Notes: generated from the sequence alone by a model not told the origin. 64,000 nucleotides of DNA from Gaeumannomyces sp. JS-464 (GCA_002197995.1 NGZR01000001.1:14775501-14839500); one strand, 5' to 3'; counted from the stretch's first letter, positions 1 through 11,300 are shown. A program made the numbers and translations.

Positions 1-2032
1 ATTAATTTCGCCGCGAGCGAATTTTAAACAAAAGCAAAGCTTTTTAAAAATAAGCAGGTCCTAACCGAAACGCATTAATTAATTAGCAAAATTAAAAAAT
101 ATTACGCCTTTTTACGCCGGGCTTTTAATATTATCCGATAAAAGTGCTTAATTATGCATTTTAAATTAGTGCTTTAAAAAGCAGTAAAAAGCCGTAAACG
201 ATACGGCCGGCCCCGACGGATTTATCTTTATATTGCTCGTTTTTAAAACAATGCTTTAAATTAATAACAAATCGCCATTTTTATAAACCCAGGTATAAAA
301 AGCCGTTGCAATTAAAAAAGCTATAATAAAAATCCAAATTTTACACGATAAGCGACGTATGCAAAAAGCACTGGCTATACGTAACGAACCGAACATAAAA
401 CGGGTATTTCCGAGCTTTTTAACTTTAAAAAGCGAGGTTTTAATATTCCGGGAAAAGGACGGATAATAAGGCTTGTATAAAGTCCTATTTATAATAAACA
501 CGTTAATTACGGTAAAAACGATTAACGGTAACGCGACTTTTAAAAGCACGGTGGTTAAACTTTATTATAAAGCAAAAAAAACCTATCGTGCAAAAATTTA
601 AAAAGCAGCTAGTACCTTTCGAATATTTTAAGCCCGAATAGTTAAAACGCCGAAAAAAACCTTTAAAAAAAGGCCGCAAAATAGTAAAACAAAAAGCCCT
701 AAAATTAAATAACTATTTTGTTTAAAATTACGGTATTATTTAAAGTTTTTAACAAACGAGGTCGCTTTTGCAAAAATGTATAATTAACAATTGCAATAAA
801 ATAAAGCTTTCGGCAAATGCATACGATATTTTTAAACGCCAAAAAGCATTAATTTTATTAATTAGCGATCCAATTTAAAACAAAAAGGCAAAATTACAGC
901 TCCCGGTCCACTATTTAAATAGTTAACCTAATAAAAACTAAACGCATTTATCGGCGTTAAAAATTAAGCCGATTATTAAAAAAACCTTTAACAAAAACCA
1001 CGATTTTTAAATTACGAATTGTAAACGAGGTAAAAAGGTAAACTTTAAAGCCTTTTAAAAAATTAAAACCTGTAATTATAAAATAAACGACGAAAAAAAA
1101 ACATAATATTTTTACGCAATTTTTTACAATTATAAAATGCAATTAACGATTAATTTTAACGATCGTATTATCGTTTACGCTTATAAAGTTTAATTTAATA
1201 ATCCGAAATATTAGCTAAACGTATACCTAATCGGAATTAAAACTGCAAAAAACGTTTTCCTACGCCTATTTAAAAAATTATTAATATGGTTTAAACTAGG
1301 CACGTTGCTTAAATAATTAAGCCTTTTTACAAAATCGCGGAATTAGGTTTGCATTGGTTCGTTATTTACTAAAAGCATTATAAAAAGCGTTTAAATTGCT
1401 AAACGTCGAGCTACGATTTTTGCTTACTTATTTCGGAAAGCGGATAAAACTTTAAAATCGTAGGCATACAAATAAACGATATTTTAAATTTTAAAAATCC
1501 GGACTTTTTAATAAAAAAAATTAGCGATTTAAAAAGCAAGCTTTCGTGCAAAACCAAAATCGATTTTTAAGCCGAGAAACGAAACCGACTTTAACGGGTG
1601 CAAAATCCTAATAAGAAATTATAAATTCGAAATTCGATAAAAGAAATAAAGTAAAAAGTTCGAGCTAATAAAAACCGATTTAAAAAGCTCGAAACGTATA
1701 TATTAATTTTATATGCTCACCGGAAGCCGCATTTAATTATTTCGTAACGGCGTAAGTTAAAAACCTAAAATAAAAAAAACGTGGTTAAATTAAATAAAAA
1801 ATTAAATGGCAAATTAATAACGTTTAAAAAAGGCTAAAATAGGTTTTATTAAATTTGCAAAAAACTAACCTTTACGTTTTCGTAAACGGATTATTCGCAA
1901 ATAATCCAAACTTAAATTTACAAATCGGGTTTATAATTATATTTAGCAATAAAAAATCCGACAATTAAAAAACCAGCTTTTAACTAATTGAAAACATTTT
2001 ATATTAAACGTTAATTAAATGCAAAAAGGTTA

Positions 2033-2084
2033 ACGTAATTCACTACCGAGTAAATTAAACCACCAAGTGGATTACCGATACGTG
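2033..2084. repeat. left terminal inverted repeat of the Fot1/Pot2-like element
   Basis: Pairs with the reverse complement of 3841-3892. 42 of 52 positions are identical, and all ten differences are transitions (A/G or C/T), as expected if RIP mutated two originally identical repeats. It begins ACGTAATTCACTACC directly after the target TA at 2031-2032. Confidence 0.88.
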
Positions 2085-2131
2085 TCCACGCGTTAATTAA
2101 ACTTTATTTACGAATATTTCCATAACAAACA

Positions 2132-3785
2132 ATGGCAAACAAAAGCGACGAAAGCAGGATTATCTTAGCCTTTTAAGCTATTAAATCGAATCCGAAATTA
2201 AGCGTTCGGAATGCCGCCAAAATCTACGCGGTTAACTATTCTACTTTCGCCCGGCGCAAAAGCGGCTAACCTGCTTAACGCGACCGCGAGCCCAACTTTT
2301 AAAAATTAACGGAATTTAAAAAGGAAGCGTTTATTAAATATATACTCGAACTGGATTTTCGCGCATTTCCTCCCCGGCTTTTGGTGTTAAAAATATGGCC
2401 GATCGATTGCTCGCCGAACGCGACGTGGGCGCCGTTAGGACTAACTGGGTCGCGAGGTTCGTTAAGCGCCGCCCGGAGCTCGGTACGCGTTAAATTCGAA
2501 AGTACGATTACTAAAAGGCTAAATGCGAAAATCCCAAGCTCGTTTTTGCGTAATTTAACTTTATATGGAATATTATAGCCAAATATGGCATTTTAAATAA
2601 CGACATTTACAATTTCAACGAAACCGGCTTTTTTATAAGTATAATCGCCGCCGTTATAGTTATTACAACGTTAAAAAGCCGTAGTAAAGCAAAGCTAATC
2701 CAATTTAGCAACCGGGAATAAGTTATAATTATTTAAAAGGTTAATTGTTATAGCTAAGCGATCCCTCCTTTTATTATCGTTAAAAAGTAATACCATTTGG
2801 CCAATTAGTATTTAAAAACCAGCTTTCCACGCGATTAAATTATTTTAACGAATGCTAACGGGTGGATTACGAACGAGCTCGGCCTAAAATGGATTTAGCA
2901 TTTCGATAAGCACATTGCATCGCGTATAAAAAGCGCTTATCGTTTGTTAATGCTAAACGGCCATAAAAGCTACCATTCGACAAATTTCGAGCTTTACTAT
3001 TAGAAATATAACATTATTACGCTTTATATACCTTCGTATTCGTTTTATTTCTTTTAACCATTTAACGTTAAATGTTTTAACCCGTTAAAAAAGGCGTACG
3101 GTCGATAAATCGAAGGTTTAATAAAGTTAAACGTTAACCACGTAACTAAAGTCGAGTTTTTTTCAGCGTTTAAAAAGGCATTTTTTAATTTTATAACCGA
3201 AGGAAATATTTAAAAAGGCTTTCGAAAGGTTAGCTTTGCTTTTTTTAATTCGGATTTGGTTTTGGAAAAGCTAAATGTAAAGTTACGAATTTTAACTCCC
3301 CCGAAAAAGCCTTTAAGCAACGCCGAACTTTGGACTTTTAAAACGCTTTAAATAGCTAAAAACGCAACTTCGCAATTTAAGCATATTAAAACTCGGATTT
3401 CTAATTACCGAAGTAGCTTTTCGTTACTTATGTTAGCGGTTATAAACCAGCTTGCGAAAAGGACGAGTTTAATAATATATTAAATGGCCCTTTTTAAAGC
3501 CGAAATTGCTTCGCTACGCAAAGCGAACGAAGCATTAAGCAAACGCCGAAAAGCTTAAAAAATACGTGTTTAATAAAAAGGGTTATATACTGTTAAAAAA
3601 ATACGAAATGTTTTAAACCAGTAAAAGCTAAATAAGCAGTTATAGTAAAAATGCGCAATTATAAGGGTTAAAAAAAAAGGGCGACGATAATTCGTCGGCG
3701 ATGTGGCATTTGCGGTAAAACCGGACATAATGCGCGCATTTATTAAATGGAAGTAAAAACGTTCGATATATATAGTTTCGAATAG
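2132..3785 (+). pseudogene. Fot1/Pot2-like transposase, RIP pseudogene
   Basis: Starts at ATG 2132 (MANKSDESRIILAF). A helix-turn-helix/CENP-B-like DNA-binding half follows (KYILELDFRAFPPR, then NWVARFVKRRPELGTR). After a one-base deletion near 2385-2394 the frame moves from phase 2 to phase 1. The DDE catalytic half is then readable: DIYNFNETGFF (first D), RLLMLNGHKSYHS (second D read as N), and a region ending NPLKKAYGR. Near the 3' end a CCHC zinc knuckle is visible (CGICGKTGHNARI, last Cys now Tyr), ending at TAG 3783-3785. About 550 residues once the shift is allowed for, the usual size for this family. Many internal TAA/TAG stops at former Gln codons make it non-functional. Confidence 0.88.
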
Positions 3786-3840
3786 TTTGGATGGATTTTT
3801 AGTGTTATTAGGTTAATATGCGCGTTAATTAATTGAAAGT

Positions 3841-3892
3841 CGCGTATTAGTAATCCATTTAGTGGTTTAATCCACTCGGTGGTAAACTACGT
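3841..3892. repeat. right terminal inverted repeat of the Fot1/Pot2-like element
   Basis: Its reverse complement begins ACGTAGTTTACCACC and aligns without gaps to 2033-2084. It is followed at once by the second TA copy at 3893-3894, after which Copia RNase H coding sequence resumes. Confidence 0.88.
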
Positions 3893-4389
3893 TATAAAAA
3901 GCGTTTTCGCAAGTGAAATTTATAAAATGGTTAGCAAGTTCGATATAACTTACGTTTTTAATTTAACGCTTATAACGATTTTTAAAAAGCTAAATTAAAA
4001 AGCCCCGAAATTAATAATTTGCACTAATAGCTTTTTATTATATAGTGCTTTGTACAATTGGGCATAATAGCGGAAAAAAAGCTTATAATCGATGTTATAA
4101 CATTTAAAACATCCTACGAAAAACGCGAAATTAACGAAATTCGTTGGATCGCAGGATTAAATAATCCGGCAAACGCGATAATTAAAAATTAATTAAATAA
4201 AGCTTTAAAAAATTTGGTTACAAATAATACGATAACGGTACGAATCGAAAGTTAAGTAAAACGCGAAAAATAATATAAAAAAAGCGAAAAAAGCGGTTAA
4301 AATCGATTTATTATAACCTAAAAATGGCTAATAATGTAATTAAAAAAACCAAATTACTAAAACGCTAAAACAACCAGAAAACGATCTCA

Positions 4390-5190
4390 TAAACAACCAT
4401 TTTAAATTTTAAAAAAAACTTTTACCATTACCGGACACATTACCAGCTTATTTATTAATATTACTAGTACTTTTATCCTTTTTTCCCTTTTCGGCTATCT
4501 TTTTATCCTTATTTTTATTATCGTTGGAAGCTTTAAACAAGCTGTTTTTTACTTTTAAAAACGCCGTATTAAACATACGTTAAACGGCAACGCGGCCCGC
4601 CGCTTTCCGTTTAGCAGCACTTATTTTAATAAAATTAGCGTTAACTTTACCAGCTTATTCCTCCTTTTTAAAAAGGATTATGCATTTGGTAATAATGCGC
4701 CATTTCGCGAAATTTTAAAAATAACGAAAGTACGGTTAACAAAGTACTGGAATAGCTAAATAAAAAATTAGCCATTATATTTTATTAATAATAGTTTCGC
4801 GAACGTATTTAATTATAAACTTTTTAGCTAAAACCATTGCGATTTTAAAATTACCAGTTGTTAACGCAAAAAATTAGCAAACCAAAGCCTAAAAATTATT
4901 TACACCGGTTAACACGAATAACTAAAAGCATAAAACCAGTAACGATTACCGGCCGGCTCGGTGTTAAAGCATTTAATTTTATTAAACTTACCGGCTAAAA
5001 GAAAGTTAAAGCAATTTAAGCATGGAAACGATTTTTGTTTGCCTTTTGCAAAGCGCGGGCGAGCAAAAGATTTGCCTTTTCCTTTTTTAGCACGAGTTTT
5101 TTTTAACGCTACTATTTAAAACCGTTTTAACGCTAACTTAACCTTTTTTAACGGATTTGCTTTTACCAGCTTTTTTAAAACGAATAAACA
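4390..5190 (-). pseudogene. decayed minus-strand frame with Cys-rich motif, function unknown
   Basis: On the minus strand a frame with few stops begins near 5190 (MVFIRFKKAGKSKSVKKG) and continues in a neighbouring phase through a basic stretch (KGKSFARPRFAKGKQKS). A motif PCLNC...IKCFNTEPAGNRYWFYA at about 4905-5040 follows, then a lysine-rich tail. Tyr residues in the motif are probably former Cys (TGC/TGT to TAC/TAT), suggesting an ancestral CxxC...C...CxxC zinc-binding arrangement. I recall similar short Cys-rich repeat-associated proteins in fungal genomes but cannot name a family. It could be a gag-like gene of another retroelement or a captured host fragment. Confidence 0.35.
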
Positions 5191-7115
5191 CCATCGCGGT
5201 AATTAATTAAACAGTAAAACAGTAAAGCAAAAATCGGCAAGCAGGCAGCGGGAATATCGATATTTGTGGTTATAAAAATTAAATTCCAAATTACAACGAT
5301 TAAAGCTTACAGCTTTTAAAATATCCCAAGCCTATTAAGTTATATTTTCGATTTGCTTTTTTTTGTTACACCGGTTAGCACGCACGCGGCCTAATAAATC
5401 TCTATTAAGTTTATTTATTGCTATTATGCGCATTTAATCAGTATTACCTAATCCCGCGAGCGTTTAACCAAATATTGCCCCATTTCTTATTATTCCTATT
5501 TACAGTCCTTATTTACAATCTTTACCGATATCCAGCACAATCCTTTTACCTTTTTTCCTTTGTTTTTAAAGCAGGTTACCAAATCCGGATTCCTTTGTTA
5601 TTAGTATTGTAAAATCCCGGGATTTGGAAAACGAGCATTTACCGATACACGCGTTTAAAGAAAAAATTGCCAGTGTTAATCCACGTGATTTAGCGCGTGC
5701 ATTTAAAAAAGGCCTACGCTTCGTAAAGCTGCAAGCCTACAGGCCGTGCGCTCCCACGAGCTTATAAAAGGGGATTTTGTAATCCCTTTTTTATAACTAA
5801 ATTCCTATATAAAGATACATTACAACAAACACCAGTTTTAAATTTATAAAGTTTTGTTTATTCTTTTTAAAGATCTCCGTGCTTATAAAAGTACCACTCC
5901 TACTAATAGTTCCGTTTTAAATAAGCCATTTTGTTAACTTTTTTTTATAATGCTTATTTAAATTAGGTCGTTCGTTTTCGTTTAATTTTAAAATGTAAAA
6001 CTTTTTTTCGGTTAAGTGATATTTAGCAGCCATTGCGGTTTTAATTAGGGCTATAACTGTTTGCTTTATGCTATAAATAGCGTTATTTAAAAAACTTCGT
6101 TAAATGGGTTAAACGTTATAATATCCGCTATATCCTTTTTTTAACCCGGGGGGTTTCCTTCGAAAGCTTTAATTAAGCCTTTTTATTTCGCTTGGTTTTA
6201 AACTTCTTAGCAGCGGTTGCTTTCGCTTTTAACTAAGCGCTAACAACGGCCTCGTCCTTTTTTCCGCTTGTTTTCCCTTTCCGCTTATTTAAATAAAGCT
6301 TAAAAAAAACGTTTTCTTTATAGCGTGCTAAACTTTTTTTATAATTTTTTCGAACCTTTTTCCGGCGTAATGGAAGCCGCTCGTAAGTTAGCGGGGGCTA
6401 TTTCGCTTAACGAATCGCTTTTTAAAAATCCGTTCCCCGTGGAACTGTTATTATTAGGAACTGAAAACGTTCGTAGCCGTTCTTTTTCGGTTAACGGCGG
6501 CGATATCCGCGCTCGCCCTTACGTATTCCTTTTTAATAGTTTGTATTGTAAAAGTCCTATAACGTAATGCACGTTTATAAGGACCTTCGGGAAATTAACA
6601 AAGTACGAAAGCTAGGAAAAGAGGGGGGCTGCTTCGCAAACCCAAAAGCGGATCCGGCTATATACTAGCGGCGTGGCTGGTGCGTTAGTATGGCGCCTTC
6701 CACTAAGCTACCAGCTACGGGCCGAAGCCCGTGGTTGCACTAATGGGAACCGACCTTTTAACACACCGTATAATATAGTATTCGATTTATTATTTGTAAA
6801 AAAAAATGTTACGTAATCGGGTGTTTAATGCGAAATACGCCGGATTTTTCATTTATATTAAAATTTACCCCATTTAAATTAACGCATTTTTTAAAAAGTT
6901 ATTTAACTTTTTCTTTCCTATACAATTTATATGGAATTTTGCACTTTTACTTTTAACTTAAAACTACGATCGCTATAACTGCTAAACATACTAAAAATAT
7001 ACCATTAAAAAGCCCTGCTTTTGGGCTTTTGGATTATATATCCTTATTATTTTTACCATTTTTATCCGATTTATAATTGCGTTGCAAAACGGTAGCATTT
7101 TGTAAATTTAATATG
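5191..7115. other. AT-rich unassigned repeat sequence
   Basis: No confident gene. Minus-strand reading near 6160-6570 gives lysine/arginine-rich pieces (for example VRASADIAAVNRKRTAT) broken by stops, so a decayed coding region is possible. A short GC-richer island at about 6600-6770 contains a tRNA A-box-like word on the minus strand but no matching B box or acceptor stem. Confidence 0.4.
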
Positions 7116-7120
7116 GGAGC

Positions 7121-7149
7121 GGGGTGGCCGACAAGGGGGGTGGCCGACA
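7121..7149. repeat. duplicated 13-mer at the AT/GC boundary
   Basis: The 13-mer GGGGTGGCCGACA occurs at 7121-7133 and again at 7137-7149, exactly where base composition changes from AT-rich repeat to GC-rich gene space. It could be the subterminal repeat or end of a transposon, or a simple duplication. Confidence 0.5.
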
Positions 7150-8252
7150 GGGGGTGACCTATCTTATGTAGCATTGGATCTCGCCGGGCGAAACATATCC
7201 AGCGATCATGGTTGGGTGTGGAAGTCGAGCGTCCCTCGAGGCGGTCCAGTCAGCTCAGCTGCAAGTTGCAGGACGTGTGGACATGGTCAATGGTCAGGCC
7301 AACCTTTGCAGGCACTGCCTGGACGCCTCTTTTTGGGCGGCCAATAGGTGCCATTCCCCGCACGCTGATGGTATCGGACTTGCGAAGCGCATCTTGCTGG
7401 GAGCAATTTAGTCTAAGGGCACAATTGTCGAGCATCTGGCCTACCTCGATGGACGTGGCCAGCGCGCGAGAGACGCGAGGAGGCTGAGGAGCAGAACTTT
7501 GAGCTGCATTGTATGTATCTCGTTGGCTTGTGTGATGGCAATAAAGATAGCAGCAGCAGTGCTGTTGTTTGAGTAGAGGATGGGAGTTCGCCGTAAGCAG
7601 GTCTAGTTCGGTCCACTGCCGGACCATTTCCTGCTCGACCCCAGCGGATTGTAGTTGAGGATGCAAGCGCTTAAAAAAGAAAAAAAAAGCAGACTGCCAA
7701 TGCACGTCGTGAAATTCATGCAGCACCAATTTATGCCCGTGGGAGTTATACCCGACGGGAGTGCAGAGCTCGCAGAACCTAGCGAAGCTTTTCAAGTCCC
7801 GTACCAAGGTCTCGGAGGGCCTGCTCGTCACAGGAGACGAAACGCGTCACCAGACTCCCGGAAAGCCTGCCGCATTCTCCGAGTTTGGGGAACCTAGGTA
7901 CACCCGACTTGCGAGCCGCCCAGAAAGAACCGAACAGGCTCAGCCCCTGCTTGGCTTTTTGAGCCTCGTCCTGCAGTAATTAGCCCTAAAGATACCCCTG
8001 GAGCCCGGAGACATTATGTCGGGAGAGCTAGAGTCTGCCCGGGAAGGCGGGTTGACGAAAGTTTCTGTTGAAAGCAAGTTTACCCTGCAAAAAAGGCTGG
8101 CAATAGCCAAATTTTTAAAACAGAGAGAGATATTACGACTCACGGAGCGCGCTGACCGGAAGGGGGAACTTTGTGTAATAGCTTGGTTCGAGATGGACTT
8201 CTAAGTTGGCGGCTCCGCACCGTCTGATGTTGGGCGCCGTATGAGACCACGG
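7150..8252. other. intergenic, no supported gene
   Basis: GC-balanced sequence with overlapping open frames on both strands, none showing a recognisable domain. The longest (minus strand, 7250-7831) has an internal poly-Phe run from an A-rich tract and no family resemblance. Confidence 0.4.
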
Positions 8253-8547
8253 TCACGGTCCGTCCCCAGCCCGCAGCTGGGGCAGCGGCACGTCCTCGTA
8301 CTCGTCGTCGTCGACGTCTTGGCCCTCAGTGGCCAAAACGGGAGGGTCCAGAAAGCGCCGAAGTTGAGACGGCCTGCTTGTACCAGGTGAAGGTGAGAGT
8401 CTTGAAGATACCGCGCCGGGCTTGGTGCACGCCGATGTCGCGCAGGCGGCGGCACGTGCTGCTGAGTCGCACCTGGTCGGCGGTCGTCGCGAGCTTGTCG
8501 TCGATGTCGCAGAGCAGCTCCGTCGAAAGGGCAGTCAGGGGCGCCAT
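8253..8547 (-). CDS. F-box-like protein, short or truncated
   Basis: ATG at 8547 opens a frame MAPLTALSTELLCDIDDKL followed by VRLSSTCRRLRDI, the Leu-Pro-like start and L-x-x-TCRRL core of an F-box (SCF ubiquitin ligase substrate adaptor). After roughly 55-60 codons a one-base shift near 8350 moves to a frame with an acidic stretch (EGQDVDDDEYEDV) that ends at TGA 8253-8255. With the shift the product would be about 98 residues, far shorter than usual F-box proteins, with no leucine-rich or other substrate-binding domain. It may be a fragment left near the repeat block. Confidence 0.4.
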
Positions 8548-8559
8548 TTCGAGGTGGGT

Positions 8560-10004
8560 AGGTAGTCAGAACAGTCTCGATAGTTTGTGACGCTGGCTCC
8601 AACCACCTGCTGGCACGGGCGGTTTCGTTGCCTCTCGAGGCCTGACTCCAACTGAACCTTGTTTACAGTCCCTGACTAAGAATTCAGTCGGCGGGATTGT
8701 CATAAGCTACATTGGGACTTCCGTTCAGGTCCTCGCGGACTGGGTCGTGGTCATCACCCCGTTCTTCGTTGTGCGAGACCTGCAGATGAGTTGCAGAAAG
8801 CGGATCTCGGTTGTCATCATCCTCGGCCTGAGTGTGTATGCGAGCTTCTCCGCCATTATGCGCAAAGCCAGCTATCATCATACTGACGAGGCGTTGCTAT
8901 ATGGGTAGGACGTTGCGCCTCCTCCAATCCCCCTTTTACCTCCCCGGTCTGTATTAACTACTAAGGGGAATGTCCACCAAGAGTCAAAGAGGCAAATATA
9001 GTCATCTGGCCCCATTTCGAGGGGAGCTTCAGCATCATTGCCTGCAATTTGCCACCCCTGCGCAGGCTGTTTGCGAATTTCTAACGGTCTACGGATGCCC
9101 GATCAGGAAGCGGTGGCCAGTCCGCATCAGTGTCTGCAGGGCGCAGTATTCCCCTCGGCAGCCAGACACCGCAAGTCGGCAAGTCGCGAACCATGGTATC
9201 AAGCAGCAACAAGACGTGGGACATGATAGAGGAAGACGACGAGAACTCAAGCAAATACTGAATTGTCCTTAAGACAGAGTTTAGGGTGTGGTTGAGCAGA
9301 GGGGATGCTGGTTTCGAGGGCAGCGGCGGCCTTGGTGACGAGCAAGCCGGCAGGAGTAAGGACATTGTTTGATGGCTGCTCGATCTCCATCTGTGGAAGG
9401 GAATAGAATACAACTGATGTGAATACACTAGGTTACAAGGAATTTGTTTCAACAACTCCTTCGTGCTGGTTGGAAGAAACCACCACCAGGAGGCTGCCTC
9501 CAGCTGCCCTTCGGGACCTTTTCCACAGTAACCCCGCTTGACTGTTTTCCGAGTGCAGAACGTTGCACGGAATGCTGCGCCGCACCGCACATCACCGCCT
9601 CACCGCGGTTGAGGCCGCCCCAGCCCCCACGTACCCTGCCTCTCAAGCGCCGACACAGCCCTGGGCAGCCCGGGAGGGAGCCGCAACAAGGAGGGAGGAG
9701 GGCGGGAAGAGGTGGACCCTAACCCCTGTCCAGAAGGGAGTGTTGGTCCAAATCGGGCAGGTTGCCTCAAACACGAGTGTGCAAAACGAGCGGCACCAAA
9801 AAAAAAACGTCACCGTTGCGTGTACGGGAGGGGATGCGCACGTCGCCCCCACCGCCTCGATGGCTTTTAAAACGGACATATACCTACCAGGGACGCATGA
9901 ACCACAGCATCTCTCCGCACTGCTTCCCGCCGTCACATCCTCGCCACCACCGGCAAAGAAATCACAATTTTGGACGACGGCAGGTCTTCGAAAGCTCTTG
10001 CAAA
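8560..10004. other. intergenic, no supported gene
   Basis: Several overlapping open frames of up to about 170 codons on both strands, none with a recognisable domain. A 48-codon minus-strand frame near 9390 (MEIEQPSNNVLTPAGLLVTK) looks protein-like but is too short to assign. Confidence 0.35.
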
Positions 10005-10479
10005 ATGGCTTCCTCGGGGCTATCAAACAGTCCTCTGCCCCCAAACTATTCAACGCGCTACAACGAGGACGGCCTCGCTTACTACGCCAAAGAAGTCGCC
10101 AAGACCACATCTTGGCTCCACCCCGGCAAGCTCAAGGCGCTGCAGGATGCCGGCATCGTGCCCACCGCCGCCCGCGACCAGCCCAAGTCGGAGGAGGTAG
10201 ACTCTTCGGCAACAGGGGAAATTCCAAAAAAAAAAACCCTCACCCTTCGTGCCGGGCGACAGCAGCATGAAGGCCGAGAACGAGTACACGTCCAAGGGCG
10301 TGCTGCCGCCGTGGGTGCTCGAGGAGACGACGGTTCCACCGGCCGGGAGCGGGCTGAAGCCCAGGCCGTACTGGGTCAACTACAGAACCAACCCCAAGAA
10401 CTCGGTCCAGAGTCCGCTTGACAGGTATCGGGCGCAAAAGAGGGCCGCTAAGGCGCAAGCACTGGAGACAAAGTTGTGA
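10005..10479 (+). CDS. small WW-like domain protein (frameshifted at an A11 run)
   Basis: ATG 10005 gives MASSGLSNSPLPPNYSTRYN and then GLAYYAKEVAKTTSWLHPG. This is the pattern of a WW domain (LPPxW...YYxxxxxxxTxW..P) with the first Trp replaced by Tyr. The frame breaks in a run of eleven A at 10226-10236. With ten A it continues into SPFVPGDSSMKAENEYTSKG and a C-terminal half rich in Pro and basic residues, ending ...RYRAQKRAAKAQALETKL at 10479 (157 residues in all). No intron with usable phases fits the break, so a sequencing indel is the simplest reading. WW domains bind proline-rich ligands. Partner and role are unknown. Confidence 0.55.
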
Positions 10480-11300
10480 CAAGAGTCTCCAGGGTGGCGG
10501 AGCATTGCCGGGCGATAATAGATAGAATTCGGCATGTACAAACTGCGAGCGGCAGCTGCGGGCGCAAATTGGGACTGTAACGCTATCTCCCGACCCACAC
10601 AATAAACGATGCAGATACCTACCAGGTATCTAGGTAGTTAGTGACAATAAATGCTGCAGCATGTGCAGTCGGGTCGCCTGGCGGGTCCGAGCCGAAGCTG
10701 GCGTAAAACCAACGACCACATCCTTCTGGCACAGCACAAGATGGAGGTGGAAACTCTGGCCATACAACCCGGCCTCTGCGATCGTCAAAGGCCCCATCGG
10801 TGGCTGAACTTTGGTTTTGCAGCAAGAGCTACGAATCCAATAGCACCGACGTGAAAAAGCATGCCATCTTGCTGGTTGATGGAAGCCAGGGTCCCGGCCA
10901 AACCAGGCTCCGGATGTGGCCGCGCGAAGTCCCTGAAGTTTGGGCGATAACACAACCACCAATAACGGTTTTGCTCAGACATGACAAGAAGCGCCCACTG
11001 AACACAGCCTCGGGCACCAGGTCTACCTCTTTTAGCCGGATTACTGCACGGGACAAAGATAACACCCAGAACCAAGAGAACACGACCACCCTACGTATGG
11101 TCTCCTTGTATACATATCATTGCAGCACGCTGCAAGACAAAGCTGACCGACCAAGCTCTTACCCATCGCACAACATCGCCCACATCAGCAGGAATCAACC
11201 CACACCAACCACCACGCTCCCCTCCAGCACAGACTACCACCACCACCTTCCTTCTTCTCCTCGTCCTCCATACAAGCGCGCGCGCGATACAGCAGCAGTA

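Larger units (their letters stand above)
2033..3892 (+). mobile_element. Fot1/Pot2-like (pogo, Tc1/mariner superfamily) DNA transposon, complete but RIP-degraded
   Basis: A 1,860-bp element bounded by 52-bp terminal inverted repeats that begin ACGTA and flanked by a TA dinucleotide on each side (2031-2032 and 3893-3894), the target duplication expected of Tc1/mariner elements. It contains one transposase gene. Length, TA target and protein match the fungal Fot1/Pot2 group from knowledge of that family. It lies in the same orientation as the host Copia element and interrupts its RNase H domain. Confidence 0.9.
1..4275 (+). mobile_element. Ty1/Copia retrotransposon, 3' part of pol, RIP-degraded and interrupted
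   Basis: Read through stops, the plus strand gives the back half of a Copia polyprotein. The integrase end is seen at about 90-600, with a LISKIKKYYAFLRRAF segment and then AVNDTAGPDG at 191-220. Reverse transcriptase follows, with VGIQINDIL at about 1460-1486 in the place of the usual TDD/YVDD motif. RNase H is seen at about 1873-2030 (FVNGLFANN) and again after the insertion at 3893-4275 (SVFASEIYKMVS, then EKREINEIRWIAGLNNPA). The order integrase, RT, RNase H defines the Copia rather than Gypsy type. The element is cut at 2031/3893 by the nested DNA transposon. The 5' part (LTR, gag, protease) lies before the window and I could not delimit the 3' LTR. Confidence 0.85.
1..7115. other. AT-rich, RIP-decayed repeat block
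   Basis: This whole stretch is conspicuously rich in TTAA, TAAA and TTTA words and poor in CpA, while many CpG dinucleotides survive, unlike the GC-rich sequence after about 7.1 kb. No long open frame is present, yet conserved transposon proteins can still be read through many stop codons that sit where Gln, Trp or Arg is expected. This is the known signature of fungal repeat-induced point mutation (C to T, mainly in CpA). It contains a Copia fragment, a nested Fot1/Pot2-like element and a further decayed minus-strand frame. The region is probably heterochromatic (inference). Confidence 0.85.

Noticed and set aside
256..549. 97-codon minus-strand open frame
   Set aside because: It lies opposite RIP-degraded Copia integrase/RT sequence readable on the plus strand; an AT-rich chance frame.
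6640..6770. Possible tRNA gene (A-box-like TAGCTTAGTGG on the minus strand)
   Set aside because: No B box, no anticodon arm and no 7-bp acceptor stem could be paired at the right spacing.
7250..7831. 193-codon minus-strand frame
   Set aside because: No domain, contains a Phe run from an A-rich tract, and overlaps several equally open frames.
10197..10262. Intron (GTAGAC..ACAG) to explain the WW-gene frame change
   Set aside because: The available acceptors leave the wrong phase; a single extra A in the A11 run explains it.
9563..10270. 235-codon frame overlapping the WW-like gene
   Set aside because: Out of phase with the conserved WW-like segment; low-complexity Arg/Pro sequence.
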